A stretch of 64,000 nucleotides of DNA from Xenopus tropicalis (GCF_000004195.4 NC_030677.2:97740829-97804828), one strand, 5' to 3'; shown: positions 20,463 to 33,780, numbered from the stretch's first letter. Notes: a model not told the origin generated them from the sequence alone. Translations and numbers: made by a program.

Positions 20463-23200
20463 TGCATTAATTCATATTGGTGGCAAATAATCCTTCTGGG
20501 TTTATTTAATATTTTAAGGGTCTTTAAGCAGACTTACAGAATTTCTTCACCTTCAATGTCCAAATCTTATCAAACCACCAACAATGCTCTCAGCGTGTCC
20601 AAAAATCAATTTTTGCATAAAAAAAGTAAAAAGGCCACTGTAAAAGCTACTTTTTATACCTGTTAAATCAGTCCTTCTTCTGCCGCTCTAATTTTTCTAA
20701 AGAAATGGGAGTGGACTATTTTGAACCTGACATACTGAGAACTTCCTATATGCCCCCAAAATCACTTTCAGGCTTTGCCCTTACTTTTTTCCTATTTTAC
20801 CAATACATTGTGGTTGCTTGTGCACTCTAACCAGCTGCATAAATTGAGAGGTCATTGGTTAATTTCTTCCTAGGCAATGGCAAACAGACTCAGCAAAATC
20901 ATGTACCCTGGTGCTCATTCAATAAGCAATGGCATCCATTATCTTGCTGCACTCTACACTGATGATCAACAATGCAGCTGAAGGTTCTACCTCCCAACCT
21001 TCATAAATAGAGTGCTGCCAAATGCAGGGGGGAATTTTCACAAAAATTTGAAATTTGAAAATAAAGGAAGAGATATGAGAGTTAAACTGGAATTAAAAGA
21101 ACATGAAATTAACCCATTTCTTAACTACTGCTGTTTTGTACACTTTGGTATATTTAAAGTACCTAATTTCTTCAGACAAATCCGGAATACAATTTATACC
21201 AAGTTGAAGTTGGTGTAAATTGTTTGAGTTACTAACTGCATTATGCTGACCATTCAGAAAGATGTTATGAAACCAGCAAAATTGCTCAACTACAACTTTT
21301 TGACCTAAATAGAAAAAAACAATTAAAAAGTAGAGTGGAGAGTGTCATTCAGGCAATTGTGAATTTGTAGTTTAATGGTTTTCAAACATTTTACTCCAAA
21401 TTTATTCTAATCCGACATTTGTAAATTCCCTCCAGGTAAGGGGAAGCAGGACCATCTTCAGTGTGGTGCCATAGATGGGGGACCTCTCCTGGAAAACTAT
21501 GATTTAAAAAAAATCCTTAAGTTCTCCTTTTTCTTAAGTTAACAAATTCTCCTCATTGTTTTGGTAATGTGGCTAACGTTGTTCTCTCTGGAGTCTCTTA
21601 AAAAGCCCTTAGCATTAGTTTGTGTTGCCAACAGGCAGGATGTGGCATAATCTGCTTGAACTGACAAGCCATCTTAAATGACATATATCTTCCTCACTTA
21701 GTAAACAACTTAAAAGTTAATTAGATCCACCAGCTACCACTTACCAATCTCCCAACAATACATGCTGACAAAACAAAAAGAAAATGTTGGTGTTAAAGTT
21801 CTGGATGACAGGGTAAGCATTCATTTTTTGTTTTGTGTATTGCACCGTTGCATAGGTGACAATGGCCCAAGGCTAGCCCTTACAGGCATTCTTGATTTCA
21901 TTAAACAAACAAAAATAGTCATTCCTTAATTGTTTCTCTGAATGATTTAATGTCTACATCTGGTCCTGCATGAAATTAGCAAGCTCATGTTAATAAAGGA
22001 CATTGTTCTTATTCATTGAACCAAGTTTTGTTTGTTTGTGTCTAATATAAGAGCCTCCTTACACACTGCTACTCCTTACACACTTGCATAAATAGCAGCA
22101 TCTTAAAGAACACAATGTAAGAAAGCCACTTAAAATAGTATAATAAATCCACTTTACCAGCACACAGGGTTATAGGATCCTGTGTTATATGCTGTAACTA
22201 AATTGAATGAAAGCTGCTCACACACTATTTAAGGTGTAGTTGGTGATTTCAAATTGTATTTTCAACTCATATTGCTCAACAGTTGACTGGTCCTGGGGAG
22301 GGGGACTATCTCAGCAAAATACATTTTCTTGCATTAATGCCTGATTGCTGCATGTAAATTGGTTTAAATACAACAATCTCAATTCTTCTGAATCAAAAGG
22401 CAGTTTCTGCCCACCATGTTGCCCAAGGGGCAACAAAGCAACCCATCTGTCATTGCCCATAGACAACAATTACATTTGGAAATAGGGGTTTTGTGCATCA
22501 GAAACTTTATTTCTCCAAAGTTTTCCAAAGCCAGAATGACATGATTTGGTAGCTTCAGACTTATTTGCATGAAACTGGGTGACAATCACACTGTGGGGCT
22601 GTTGCCACCCTTCTGTGAGTGGTTGGTGACTGATCAGACTTAATTTGGACTAAAATTCTTGTTGGATTCCCTATTCTACAGTGATGTTAGTCAGTGGCCA
22701 AGTGATCCAAGAGTCCGCGTAATAAGCCATGTCCACCAATTTCGCCTGCACACTTTGCATGCTACAAATTGCCCCAAGCCAAGTAAATTTTAAGTAGATG
22801 TCTCTGGTCTCTTTCGGAAATACTGAATCCCTATGTATAATGTACAAATCACTTTATCTTCAGCAGTTACAAGTTAATTACTGAATGGGAATTTCTTCAT
22901 ACGAATATTAAGTAGGGGATAGCTTAGCCATCTTTTTTTCTGCTCATTTAATGACATCCCATGGGACATATAAGGGCCATTGGCCAACTGGATTTTCTAA
23001 TAACAGTCTCCTGTTCTATGGCATATCAGGTTGCTTAAAAAATATAATTGATCCCTTACGTGTGGTGCAATGATTGGCCAGTGCATTTGAACATCATTAT
23101 AATGTCTTAGAAATAATGTGGCCTGTCCCTGACCATAGAGCTTGAGCTAATACCATGGTTCAGATTCCAGTGGCAACTCCATGTGACCCAGTATCATATA
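20463..23200. other. Non-coding stretch
   Basis: About 2.7 kb with no gene or structured repeat recognised; base composition is uniform AT-rich. Confidence 0.45.
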
Positions 23201-23209
23201 CAGTTGAGC

Positions 23210-23360
23210 TCCAAACATCTCCGGACACGATATGCTGCTAAAACCAGGTCTTTATTGTTCCATCTAAAAACTAGACGCCTGACGCGTTTCGTGTGCGCAC
23301 GCACTTACTCATAGGCATACACATACAGCAGTAGGAGGGTTTAAATAGTGTCATAAGCAA
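23210..23360. repeat. Dispersed repeat fragment (GCGTTTCGTG type)
   Basis: It contains TCTTTATTGTTCC, GACGCGTTTCGTGTGCGCAC and TCATAGGCATACAC. A related phrase set (TTTATTAGTGG, ATGCGTTTCATGTGACTGCAC, TTCATAGG) occurs at about 50858-50965. Family name not assigned. Confidence 0.45.
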
Positions 23361-24431
23361 TTAGACATGCGACCCAGGGCAAATCACTTAACCTCTAACT
23401 GAACTGTAAGGGTTAAATCCTGTAATCTCTGTTCGTAACACCTGTAGCACGAACTGTTAGGGTAAATCTCTGTAACTCTGTCTGTGCACCTGTAGCACTG
23501 TCCCTATAAGCAGTCACGGACCGGTCCGATTTAATCTCTGTGTGATGGCAAGATATCTGATATGTCTCTTCAGGTGAGCTGATCAGGGTACTTCTACAAA
23601 CTATACAACCAGTATGTGTATTGCAAACAAGTACAAATTTATTTTGTTTTGTTATTACTTTTATAGTTGATAGGTAAACACATCCCATTATGCTTACGTA
23701 GCATGGGTGGGCACATATGCCTTACAGTTATTAGCAAATAACAGAAATTCATTAAAATGGCTACTGAAGCTTATTATGATTTCTTAGCCTTGAAAATTAG
23801 CTGAGATACCCAAGGCCAGAGCAACTTGGACAAAGACAAGATAATGAGGATAATCATAACAACTGAAGTAATACATACACAGGCCTTCATGATTGAAAAC
23901 AAAATTGTGTAAATTCAGCATTAAGCAATTTAACCTCTATCACAGCATTTAGTAATTTAATACCTATCACTGTCCCAACATAATTATTAAAGGCAATAAT
24001 GGCTGCCTTATTTGCTGTAAAGCTTTATTTTAGTCCTACAAATTCCACAGAAATATAAACACTTCCCTTTGATATTACTAATCAGTTCCATGGAGACAGA
24101 AATTTGGAATACCAATGAGTCCTGTATTGATCAGTTGCTATATGAGGGAGGCATGCAGGCGTAAAACTATGTATTACAGATATTATTGCACTATAACCCT
24201 GCATGTGTGGCTTAGTCTGATTGCACAAAAATCATCTTGACTGAAGTATCTTAAAGGCAGACCTCTGCTAAATTAGGAGAATGTCTGCTATAAAGTGCGA
24301 TGTGCACTTGAAGGAAGTATATGCAATATTCACATCAACCTATTACTTCTATTGCAAATGCATATAGCACAACCAGTTGGGGCATGCAGAACTGTAGTAG
24401 CATTATGCCTTGATACCTAAGAAACACACTT
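23361..24431. other. Non-coding stretch
   Basis: A loosely repeated phrase (AATCTCTGT...CACCTGTAGCAC) occurs twice near 23415-23500. Nothing else seen. Confidence 0.45.
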
Positions 24432-24551
24432 AAGGGGTTATGTAATAAAAGGCCCAGGAGCAGTAACCAATTGCAACCAATCAACAGGTAGCATTTACTG
24501 GTCACCTGTTTGAAAACAAACATCTTATTGGTTGCTATGGGTTACTGCACT
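24432..24551. mobile_element. Short palindromic MITE (AACCAAT type)
   Basis: GCAGTAACCAATTGCAACCAAT and TTGGTTGCTATGGGTTACTGC are inverted around GTAGCATTTACTGGTCACCTG. Degenerate relatives occur at about 46565-46680. Confidence 0.6.
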
Positions 24552-24559
24552 GGGCAAAC

Positions 24560-24855
24560 TTAAGGTGGCCATACACGAGCCAATTTTTTACTTTAAAACA
24601 ACCGATTCCAGAACAATCCAATAATAATGTTAACTTATTGTATAGTTGATGATGTACGAAAGATCGTCGGGCCACTAATTGGCCCGAAATTATCGCCCAA
24701 AAAATTGATCAACTGGGTTCGACTGGGGTTTATTCAGCGATAAAATCTGCCAGTTGGTGGGAATGCCAGACATTTGTCAGCGGAGGTCAACGGATTGTAT
24801 ACCGATTAGATCGTTCATGGCAGAACGAGTGAAATCGGCTTGTGTATGGTCACCG
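24560..24855. mobile_element. TTAA element, GGTGGCCATACACG family, diverged copy
   Basis: TTAAGGTGGCCATACACG at the left and CTTGTGTATGGTCACC at the right; the right TTAA is lost. It is the same family as 42287-42634 and 53926-54273 but its arms have decayed. Confidence 0.75.
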
Positions 24856-25249
24856 TACTACCCTTTCCATTACTAAATGGTGAATCTTAAAATTCCACAC
24901 ATCTGTAATTTACTAAACCACTAGTACGACCAACTCATCTTCCCAATGGGGAAAATGATTTGACTAATATACTAGCAAAAGGTTAGCAGGTGGGTTAGGG
25001 TAAAGTATGAGTCAACTTTTTGTCAGCCTGCACATCACGACTGGTAAATTCCCACAGATAACATCTGGCAATAGGTTAGAGCCAACAGAGCACAGAGATT
25101 TTTACTAACAAATATTATTAATAGGTAGATAATAGGTAGATATTGCTTCATTGTGTTGCCCACACCTTTATAGAGCATGCTCCAGTAAAATAAACACTAA
25201 AAGCTAATGACCCTCTTTGGTCTTTTAAATTTAAGGTTCTCATTAAAGC
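24856..25249. other. AT-rich non-coding stretch
   Basis: Nothing recognised. Confidence 0.5.
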
Positions 25250-26043
25250 GGGAAGAGCATAGGCGGATTTTCAATAAGGCTTGGGGAGGCTAAGCCTCCC
25301 CAAACCTGCTCTGGCACCCTAAAAATAAAAAAATAAAATAAAAAAACCTGGCTCCGTTTCTGCGCTGTCCTGCAAATCTTCTCCTGTCCCTGCAAGCTCC
25401 GGGTTCTGCTCTAATCAGCTGTGCTCTGATTGGATCTTTCTTCTTGTACATTCTCCAATCAGAGCACAGCTTTCTTGACAGACAGTAAAATTGACCAATC
25501 AAGACACAGATGCAGACAGGGATCGGGAAATTTTGCAAACTGCAGAAATGAAGACTTAAAAAAGAAGAATCTGCAGACTGTAAGTTTACCCATGAACCAG
25601 CTTTGAACTTTGCTGCAGTTTTCATCCCACAGGTACTATACTGTATATGTTCTAAAGGCTGACCCACTAGCTGGAATTAAATTGTTTTTTGTCATCTGAC
25701 ATCTATAATATCCCTATCCCCTACCCTAACAGATGGAGGGTAAGTTAATTTTTCCCCCTGACAAAGCTCATTGTGCTTTTATATATTTGTTATGGTTTTT
25801 TGCACATTCCATTTTTTTTTTACTTTTGTCATTTTTTTTTAATTTATAGTAAGTTACAGTGGGGCCAATGCTGTGTATCAGTGCCAGTGTTATAGTGCCA
25901 GGGCCTGAATATCTGCCATCTGTACCCACTGCTCCTCATGGCATATAATGTGCTGGTTTTGTATATAAAGACTGTGTCTCGCTGTATATAACGTGCCTGG
26001 GATGTCAGTACCTGCTGCCTCACTTTCTATAAAGCTAAACACA

Positions 26044-26476
26044 TCTAATGGGGAGGTTCACTTTTAAGTTAACTTGTAGTATATTATAGAATGGCCTATT
26101 CCTAGCAACTTTGCAATTGGTCTTCCTAGTTAATTTTATATAGTTTTTAAATAATTTGCCTTTTGCTTCTGCCTCTTTCCAGCTTTCAAATGAGGGTCAC
26201 TGACCAAAAAGTATTGCTCTGTGAAGCTACAGTTTTATTTTTCCATGCAGGCCCCTTAACTATTCATATTCCCATCTCTTGTTTAAACCACTACCTGGTA
26301 TATAAGACCCTAGCAACCAGATAGCTGCTGAAATACCAAATGGAGAGCTGCTGAACAAAAAGCTAAATAACCGAAAAACCATTAAAAATAAAAAAGAGGA
26401 CCAATTGCAAATTGTCTCAGAATATCAGTGTCTACATCATATTAAAAGTTAATTTAAAGGTGAACTACCCCTTTAA
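26044..26476. mobile_element. T2-like TTAA MITE nested in the hAT element
   Basis: The left end GGGGAGGTTCACTTTTAAGTT is inverted at the right, AATTTAAAGGTGAACTACCCC then TTTAA. The family is the same as 52010-52300 (TTCACCTTTAAATTAACTTT, TTTGCAACTGGTCTTC, CTGGTTGCTAG-type interior). Confidence 0.75.
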
Positions 26477-26665
26477 TCTAACTGAACACAAATGTATAGA
26501 GAACCCCTAACAGAAGTGCACGTATGAATGCTTTTACATCCTAAGCATTTTAGGGTAAAAAAAATCCCCCCCACCCGTACTTTTGCACAGTATCCCTGGG
26601 AGTCAGTGGGAACTGCCAGAGGTAGTTGGGAGGTTAATTTTTTACACCAGCAGTGAATCCACTAA

Positions 26666-27124
26666 GGGGCTGATTTACTTACCCACGAACGGGTCGAATG
26701 GAGTCCGATTGCGTTTTTTTCGTAATGATCGGTACTTTGCGATTTTTTCGTATGTTTTGCGATTTTTTCGGATTCTTTACGAATTTTTCGGATCCAATAC
26801 GATTTTTGCGTAAAAACGCGAGTTTTCCTATCCATTACGAAAGTTGCGTAAAAAGTTGCGCATTTTGCGTAGCGTTAAAACTTACGCGAAAAGTTGCGCA
26901 TTTTTCGCGTAAGTTTTAACGCTACGCAAAATGCGCAACTTTTTGCGCAACTTTCGTAATTGATACGAAAAACTCGCGTTTTTACGCAAAAATCGTATTG
27001 GATCCGAAAAATTCGTACAGAATCCGAAAAAATCGCAAAACATACGAAAAAGTCGCAAAATATTCGTTTTCAAGTCGGAACTTTTCCAATTCGGATCGGA
27101 TTCGTGGGTTAGTAAATCAGCCCC
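26666..27124. mobile_element. 459-bp palindromic MITE (GGGGCTGATTTACT)
   Basis: The left arm starts GGGGCTGATTTACTTACCC and the right arm ends TTAGTAAATCAGCCCC. The whole element folds on itself around the centre near 26890 (AAGTTGCGCATTTT... arms). It is rich in CG dinucleotides (TTTTCG, TTGCG), unlike its surroundings. A second copy is at 45593-46061. Confidence 0.9.
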
Positions 27125-27214
27125 TATGTGTCACATTAGCTGTAGGTCCGTCTGTGTATGGGCCATCTTTAGCCTCCCCAAACAAAAAAGTCACCCTCCG
27201 CCTATGGGGAAGAG

Positions 27215-29458
27215 AATTATTACACATATTTCCAAGCTAGATGTCTGTCTTCCCTATCCAAAGAAAAATGTTGCTTCACATAAATGTTAAAAATATGGGG
27301 GCTAAGACAGGTGGTAAATTGCACCAGGTACACAATTAGCAGTTAGTTTTGCTAGGTTTAAGACAGGTTAGGAGATAAAACGCTTAATAAAAACAGGGGG
27401 TTATTAAGATAATAATAGATAAATACAAAGTATAACAATAAATACAAGTAAATAAATACAAATAAATACAAGATAAATAGAATTAAAGATCTGATTACTT
27501 TTTACGGGTAGCAAAACCAGGGCAGCGTAGCACCTATGTCAGTAACTTAGCCCTGTTATCTTTAATAACCCAGTGATGTATGGGTGTATAACTGACATCT
27601 TCTTCAATATAGTGCATGTTTTGTTTCTTATTAATGTAGCAGTGATGTAACAAAATGTGAGTCTTTTACTTTAATGTCCATATATCAATGTCATGCTTTC
27701 AAAATATTCTTGGGTTTATTTGTTTATAGTCATATTTCAGTTGCATTGCTTGTGTTCAGCACTGCTTTTGTAATCCAGAAAAGAAATCTACATTATGATA
27801 TGATGTTTGCTCTGAGTGTTTGTATATGAGTATATAGTGTGGAAAGAATCAATTCATCAGGAAGGCATTGTCATTGTTCTGCTGTGTTAATACGTAACGG
27901 TTCAGTGTTAATGGATTTGTACGCTTGAGGCCCTGTGTAAAATACTCAGCACAGACGTATGAAGCTGCCTGTTGATTGTACGTATTATCACAGGAAAAAG
28001 CAAATGAATGTATTAAAGCATAGGACTGCATCATGCTTTTTTTTATACTGCCCTTGCTCTTTCCTAAAGGCTAATTTATAATGACACATGAGGAAAATGG
28101 CCTCAAAAGAACCTGAAAGCTGTTTCACAGACAGAATTTATGAAATGGATCCAATAATTTTTTTTAGTTGAATGAAATATTTGGCTTACTATTATTTATT
28201 ATTATTGTACTATTGCACCATACCAGATTTTGGAACTTTGTGAAGCAATACCAAAATATTTACTAAATACTAAAATTCTAAAATTATTGCAGGTGGTTTG
28301 ACATTCATTATGTAGGGCAAGGATCAGAAATCCACAGCCATTCCATTTGCTGTTAAAATAAACCCCCCAGCAAGACAGTGATCCGTCTGTTCATTGGCTG
28401 ATGTAACCTAGCATGTATGTGTGACCTTGGTGTGTTTGTGTGTCCAGTGAATCATACAAGCCAGGGGAACAGTCCTTAGTACTTACTGGCAATTTCTGTT
28501 TAGGATTACCCAATTGCACATACTACTAGAAAAGTACATTTTTATAAAATTGGTTGATTTAAATGAAGCAGGGTTTTACATATGAGCTCTTTTAAGGGAA
28601 TAGTTTTGTGGTTATAGCTGCATTAAGGATATAGCTTTCATTTAACTCTCACACTTACAGTAATGCTGCAATGAGTCCTCTATCAAAAGAAACACAGGAT
28701 TTCTTGTCTTATTTTTTGTAAACATGATGTTCAGGTGTCTGGCCTCTCTCAGAAAAATCCTTAATTCTCTTTCCCATAGTCTGCACAGCTCTCTCCTCTC
28801 TCCCCTTTCCTCCCACCAGAATGCTAAGAACTCACTCCCCCCTCCCTTAGGAATGCGTGATCTGAGCTATAAAGCTAGAGCTGCAGCAGGAAGCTACTTA
28901 AAATGGCAGCTGCTGTCTTAGGCATAAAGCTTCTAGAGCTGTTTACCCAGGTATGGTAATGCTTTCTGCAGAATACATATATTGTTTTAGGTGGTTCTAA
29001 GTCTAATCTATTATAGTAAAATGCCAAAATGACTTTTCTTCTCCTTTAAAGTTTTTTTTGCCTTCTGAGGTATTCTCTAATGCTACAGAATGCTGCATTA
29101 TCATTGGTCAAATAGTAGGTGGCTCTGTACCCAACCAATCAGGTATGCAGGCAAACAGGTCATATAGCCAGGTTCAGCCCCCATGAAAACCCCAGTAAAT
29201 ATTGTTTCTCTTTGGTCAGATGGGCAGGCCTGTGATTTTGAGGTAAACAGAATGAACTTCAGCATTTTTAGAACTTTCAGGTATGTTTTGTTCTTTGCAC
29301 TATGCCAAGTATTCCTACAATAATATGGATGGGTCAGATGGGAGGCATGTTATTTTGTGTGCTGCTGAGCAACTATATGAAACAGTGCAATCTGATTAGT
29401 CACTTGGGAGGTATGTGAATTTGGTGTAAACTAATAGCAGATTCAAGCTCCTTAGGTA
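27215..29458. other. Non-coding stretch
   Basis: 27430-27480 is A/T low complexity with AAATACA units. 28770-28870 is pyrimidine-rich. A single TTTAAAG terminus-like motif is near 29047. No gene recognised. Confidence 0.45.
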
Positions 29459-29782
29459 CAGGTATAGGATCCTTTGTCCGAAAACCCGTTATCCAGAAAT
29501 CTCTGAATAACAGGAAAGCCATTTTCCATAGACTGCATTTTAAGCAAATACATTTTTTTAAAAATGGTTCCCTTTTTCTCTGTAATAGTAAAACAGCATC
29601 TTGTACTTGATCCTAACTAAGATATAATTAATCCTTATGTGAGGCAAAACAATCCTATTGGTTTTAGGTAATGTTTTAATGATTTTTTAGTAGACAAAGT
29701 TTGGAGATCCTAATTACAGAAAGACCCTATTATCCAGAAAACCCCAGCTCCCAAGCATCCTGGATAACCAGACCCATAATTG
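29459..29782. mobile_element. Complete copy of the CAGGTATGG TIR repeat
   Basis: CAGGTATAGGATC at the left and GACCCATAATTG at the right form imperfect inverted ends, with TA on both sides as the likely target duplication. The interior carries AAACCCGTTATCCAGAAA and, inverted near the right end, TTATCCAGAAAACCCC. This is the reference copy for the interrupted one at 3085-9106. Confidence 0.75.
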
Positions 29783-30477
29783 TATGTTTTATTGTTGTTA
29801 TATTCTTTATTCATTGCTTTGCTGAGATGGCAGTATTAAGCTGTGTACCTTAAAACCCTGAGACATGTTTGGTTGCATTTGGTTGCAGCCCACGGAATGC
29901 TGAAGTACTGTGGACAGGGGAACCAAAGTTGCATACAAATAGTAGTCGCTGCACTTTTCCTGGAAGGCATTCTTTGTCCAAATGTATGATTTGTTACCAC
30001 AAATGTCACATATTACCACTGATATGCAGGGCCATTGCAAGCAAGGGGTCATGAATGAGAGGATGCTACCAAATGTGATCCTGCACTATGTGCTGCCCTA
30101 AGGTAGCTTTAGTAACGCCAGTCACTACTGACACTAACAATATTTGTGCTACAGCAATATGGTTATAAAGTACACCATAAAACATAAAAAACAAAACACA
30201 ATAAAAGAGGAATATGGCAACACAAGCATGTATGTTACCCAATACCCAGTATGTTTTTAAGACCTATATCCATCCTATTGATGGTTTCTTATTAACAGCC
30301 TCTCTGTTTTTCCAGTAACTTTATATGAAAAATAATAAGTAAAAACACTACAATGTACAATTACCTTATGACTTCCCATCAGATACATGTTTAGCGATTC
30401 CAGCATTGTTCCTGCAAAAGGGTTACTTTGCTTGACAGGTTTTCATTCATATCAACTCCCAATCACTTGGAATACAT
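29783..30477. other. Non-coding stretch
   Basis: Short antisense and sense open frames of about 60-80 codons occur but show no recognisable protein. Confidence 0.45.
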
Positions 30478-30742
30478 TTAGGATAATGCCACACTGAGTG
30501 TATGGTGTATATTTTCGGCAAGCTGAAAAACGCTTGCCGAAAATACCGCCATACGCCTCCTACATGTGCCTGCACCCGAATGCGGATTTTTATGCAGATA
30601 TCGGCTACATGTGCCTGCACCTGAGCATATTCCATTCATTCGGGTTTAGGCACAGGTAGGAGGTGTATGGCGGTATTTTTGGCAAGCGTTTTTTCAGCTT
30701 GCTGAAAATATACGCCATATGCCTAGTCTGACATTAGCCTTA
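30478..30742. mobile_element. TTA(A)-type palindromic MITE
   Basis: TTAGGATAATGCCACACTG and the inverse-like CTAGTCTGACATTAGCCTTA close the ends. Near-perfect arms include TTTCGGCAAGCTGAAAAACG and GCCATACGCCTCCTAC. The left arm itself folds locally (CGGCAAGC...GCTTGCCG). Confidence 0.75.
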
Positions 30743-33119
30743 TCCTCTAAATATAATTCTGCAAGAAATTACTGCACAGCTATGTGTGTATATATATATA
30801 TATAAATATATTCAGAATGGTACATCATGTAATACAAGGAATATGGTTTTGATCTTTATTGTTGCATGTTTTTAGTCTTCTCAGTTACAGTCCAACTGTC
30901 TGACAGAGGTGATCAGATTCAGACGAAAATAATTAGCTGCTAAGAATAGGGCATTAAGAATTTTGGTAGACTTTGCAGAGCAGATCTTGTTAATGATTCA
31001 CATATATCGGTTTGGATATATATATACTGTATATAATCAAAACAATTCCTATTAAAATATGGATGCTAAAATTTTAAAAAAATATGTTTAGCTATATTCA
31101 TCTCACTAACGAAAAGATTTGCTGCACAGCATAAATATGTACTTCTGTATTTATAGGACATGAACTGATATCTATAATGATAAAACTGATAATTCAGCTC
31201 AGAAAGTTCATAAAGGTTAGTTGACAACTCTGATACCTAAAAGAATACAGAATAAAAGAACACAGAATAAAAATGATAATTAATTAGACTTTATATAACA
31301 AACACCCCACACTCCTTACCTACTAACCTTATGTTAGGGAAGAAACAGTTAAAATTTCTCTTATTATTCTTTATTTATATAGTGGCATTATAGTGAGTAG
31401 CACTGCTTATCTACTAAACCAAGGTTAATATAATCTGACAGTATTACAAATAGTAATAGTAGAGACCAGAGAACCTTTTCACAAATCACTTGCACAATTC
31501 TGCAAATTAGTCTTTAGCCAGCATGCATCTGAATGGTAATACTGATGTAGATCATACTTTAAAATTTTCTAAATAGATCTAAATAGTATTTTTTATGCAA
31601 AGCATGATAATGCAATGATTTTACCTGCAATGTCATTTTTTTCTATGTACTTTTATTTGTATGGCATGTTTAATATGATTTATATGATTCGTATTTCCTT
31701 GAAATCAACTCAACTGAATCTTGTTTAGGAAACAAAAGCATTATCAGAGGAGCTGGAGAAGGTCTTTTGGGGATTACATAGGTGTACCCTTTCAAAGGTT
31801 GAGTGCACTGTATATTTTCATTGCTGCTTTTACCCTGCTCTAACTTCCAGCTATGAATATCCTGTTACTTGTAAACCTCCTGGACACAACAAACAAGTGT
31901 GTGTCATCAGTTATTCAAATCAAAAGTGATGTGATACATAATGCCAAAGTAATCATGTTGTAACTTCCCTTCTAGGATTACTATTTCGGAACTTAAGCAT
32001 TTAATAAGGATCCTGTTTGTGCATTGCAATGCCCTTGAGTGATATTTAGCTAAGATGCACTGAAGACAGATATGAGAATTACACATATTCTACATGCCCA
32101 AAGCATGTCCAAGCATCATTTTGTTCATTTTGACAAAACAGGGTTTTTCTTTCTTAAATCAATTGGCATTAAAACACAAGTTTTGAATCTACCATACCAG
32201 CACACTGCACATGCTTGTGATAAATTCCTTTTTTATAGATGCCTCAGAATTCATGAAATGCACAAGTGAATTATGTTTGGAATGGGTATCTTGAGAACAG
32301 TCTCTCTGCAAAGAGTACTCGCTAACCACGCATTTTAGGGTGTGTAAGAGCTATGGTTGTTAACTTTTCCCCTTAATTACTAGAGCTTGTGAAAAATGCA
32401 GCATTATGCTGAACTTTATGCCCAATCAGTAACTGACCATTCCTTGGCTGATGCCTGCATCATCAGTCCTGCCACAGCATCCTTCACTGTGTCCAACACC
32501 AGGTACCAGCTCTCTGAAGGCACTAAGTCTGAAGGCACTCTTCTGCCTTATTTACTACTGTCCAGGTTTGTTCCACTCTACCCTAAAAAGCTTACATTGA
32601 TCATTACCATTTTACTTTTGGTCTCCACATATATGCAGATAGTAGCAGTGTATCCTAGGGAGACCCTTTCGTATCTTTCTGCCATTCCAACAAACATGAC
32701 AGTCCACATGATTGTCATAGGAACTAAGGGGAATCAAATTTGCTATCAAAGTTGCCTGCCAAATTTCAAAATCAGAATGGCTAGGCTAGCTCTAGCATAC
32801 AGGTTTCTGATATCCACAGCATATTACATATGCACACTATTTTTATTTTATAATACAAAATAATACAAAAGAATCCTAACTACAGTGTGAAGCAGATAAA
32901 TGGTTCCCTACAGAAGATTCTTGGCAATCCACCCCAGAGTTCCTTTATTAAAGGGCTCCGATCATATGAAAACTATTTCCTCCACTTGAGGTGGGGCCAG
33001 TAGAGCCCACACTCCGGTTGGGGAAAACAAAATAATATTGGTAAAAAAAGATTAGTAATAAAAAGCAACAATAACAATAAAATTGTAGCTTTAAAGCAAT
33101 TGTTTTAGGGACCCTTCAT
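30743..33119. other. Non-coding stretch
   Basis: About 2.4 kb, AT-rich, with TA-repeats at 30788-30812 and 31016-31035. A 155-codon plus-strand frame at 32396-32863 has no recognisable motif and is taken as chance. Confidence 0.45.
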
Positions 33120-33125
33120 TTAACT

Positions 33126-33383
33126 CTTTTACTGCCAAGCACGTATGGCATACGTGCTGGCAGTAAAAGGGCTTAAACGCCAACGACGTGTCTCATACGT
33201 CGTTGGCGTTTAAGCGCTGCCCTCTGCAGCGGCGGCATGTGCCGCCGCTGCAGAGGGCTTCTAACAATGACAGCCCCCCTGGGCAATGTGCCAGGGGGGC
33301 TGTCATCAGGGTCCTGCGAACCGATCGCTCGCAGGACCCTCCAGGAAGCAGCAGATGCGATCGCATCGCATCTGCTGCTTCCT
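33126..33383. repeat. Six tiled hairpins at the piggyBac left end
   Basis: Arms: 33126-33147 with 33149-33169 (one bulge); 33172-33189 with 33197-33214 (18 bp, perfect); 33219-33237 with 33240-33258 (19 bp, perfect); 33267-33282 with 33291-33306 (16 bp); 33308-33319 with 33329-33340 (12 bp); 33343-33360 with 33366-33383 (18 bp). Gaps between hairpins are 1-8 nt and most loops are 2-9 nt. The segment is much more GC-rich than its flanks. Confidence 0.95.
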
Positions 33384-33445
33384 GCTTCCTCCCTCTCCCC
33401 CAGCGCCGGCCCAAATGACGAAGGAGGCGATCGGTCTTCAGGAAC

Positions 33446-33780
33446 AGGTAAGGACTTTTTTTTTTTATTGCATTTACACACTTTTACACACTTATACACA
33501 CATTTACATACATTTATACACACTTACATACACTTACACACACTTACAGCACACATTTTAGCATTTTTTTATTTTTTTATTTTTTTATTTTTTTTTTCAT
33601 TTTTCACACTTTTATACACTTATTTACACTCATATACACACTTACACACTATCACACAACTTTTACACATGTACACACATGTATACACAAACACTTTGGT
33701 TTTTTTTTGTTTTGCTTTTTTTTTTTTTTTTTTTCATATTACCACTTTGTTTTTATTTTCTTTTACCTAAAAACTGTTTA
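33446..33780. repeat. T-rich and (T/C)ACAC low-complexity tract
   Basis: Runs of T mixed with TTTACACAC/TTATACACA units. Open frames across it are compositional. Confidence 0.85.

Larger units (their letters stand above)
25258..27206. mobile_element. 1.95 kb non-autonomous hAT element
   Basis: CATAGGCGGA at 25258 is the inverse of TCCGCCTATG ending at 27206. GGGAAGAG flanks both sides (25250-25257 and 27207-27214), a perfect 8-bp duplication. Subterminal GGGGAGGCTAA / TTAGCCTCCCC is also inverted. There is no transposase. Two other elements (about 26044-26476 and 26666-27124) lie inside it and so are younger or co-captured. Confidence 0.85.

Noticed and set aside
32396..32863. 155-codon plus-strand open frame with hydrophobic stretches
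   Set aside because: No family resemblance and AT-driven hydrophobic composition; length is within chance for this window size.
33126..33383. Cluster of microRNA or tRNA genes
   Set aside because: Stems are perfect inverted repeats that tile the piggyBac left terminus and lack tRNA boxes; transposon end structure explains them better.
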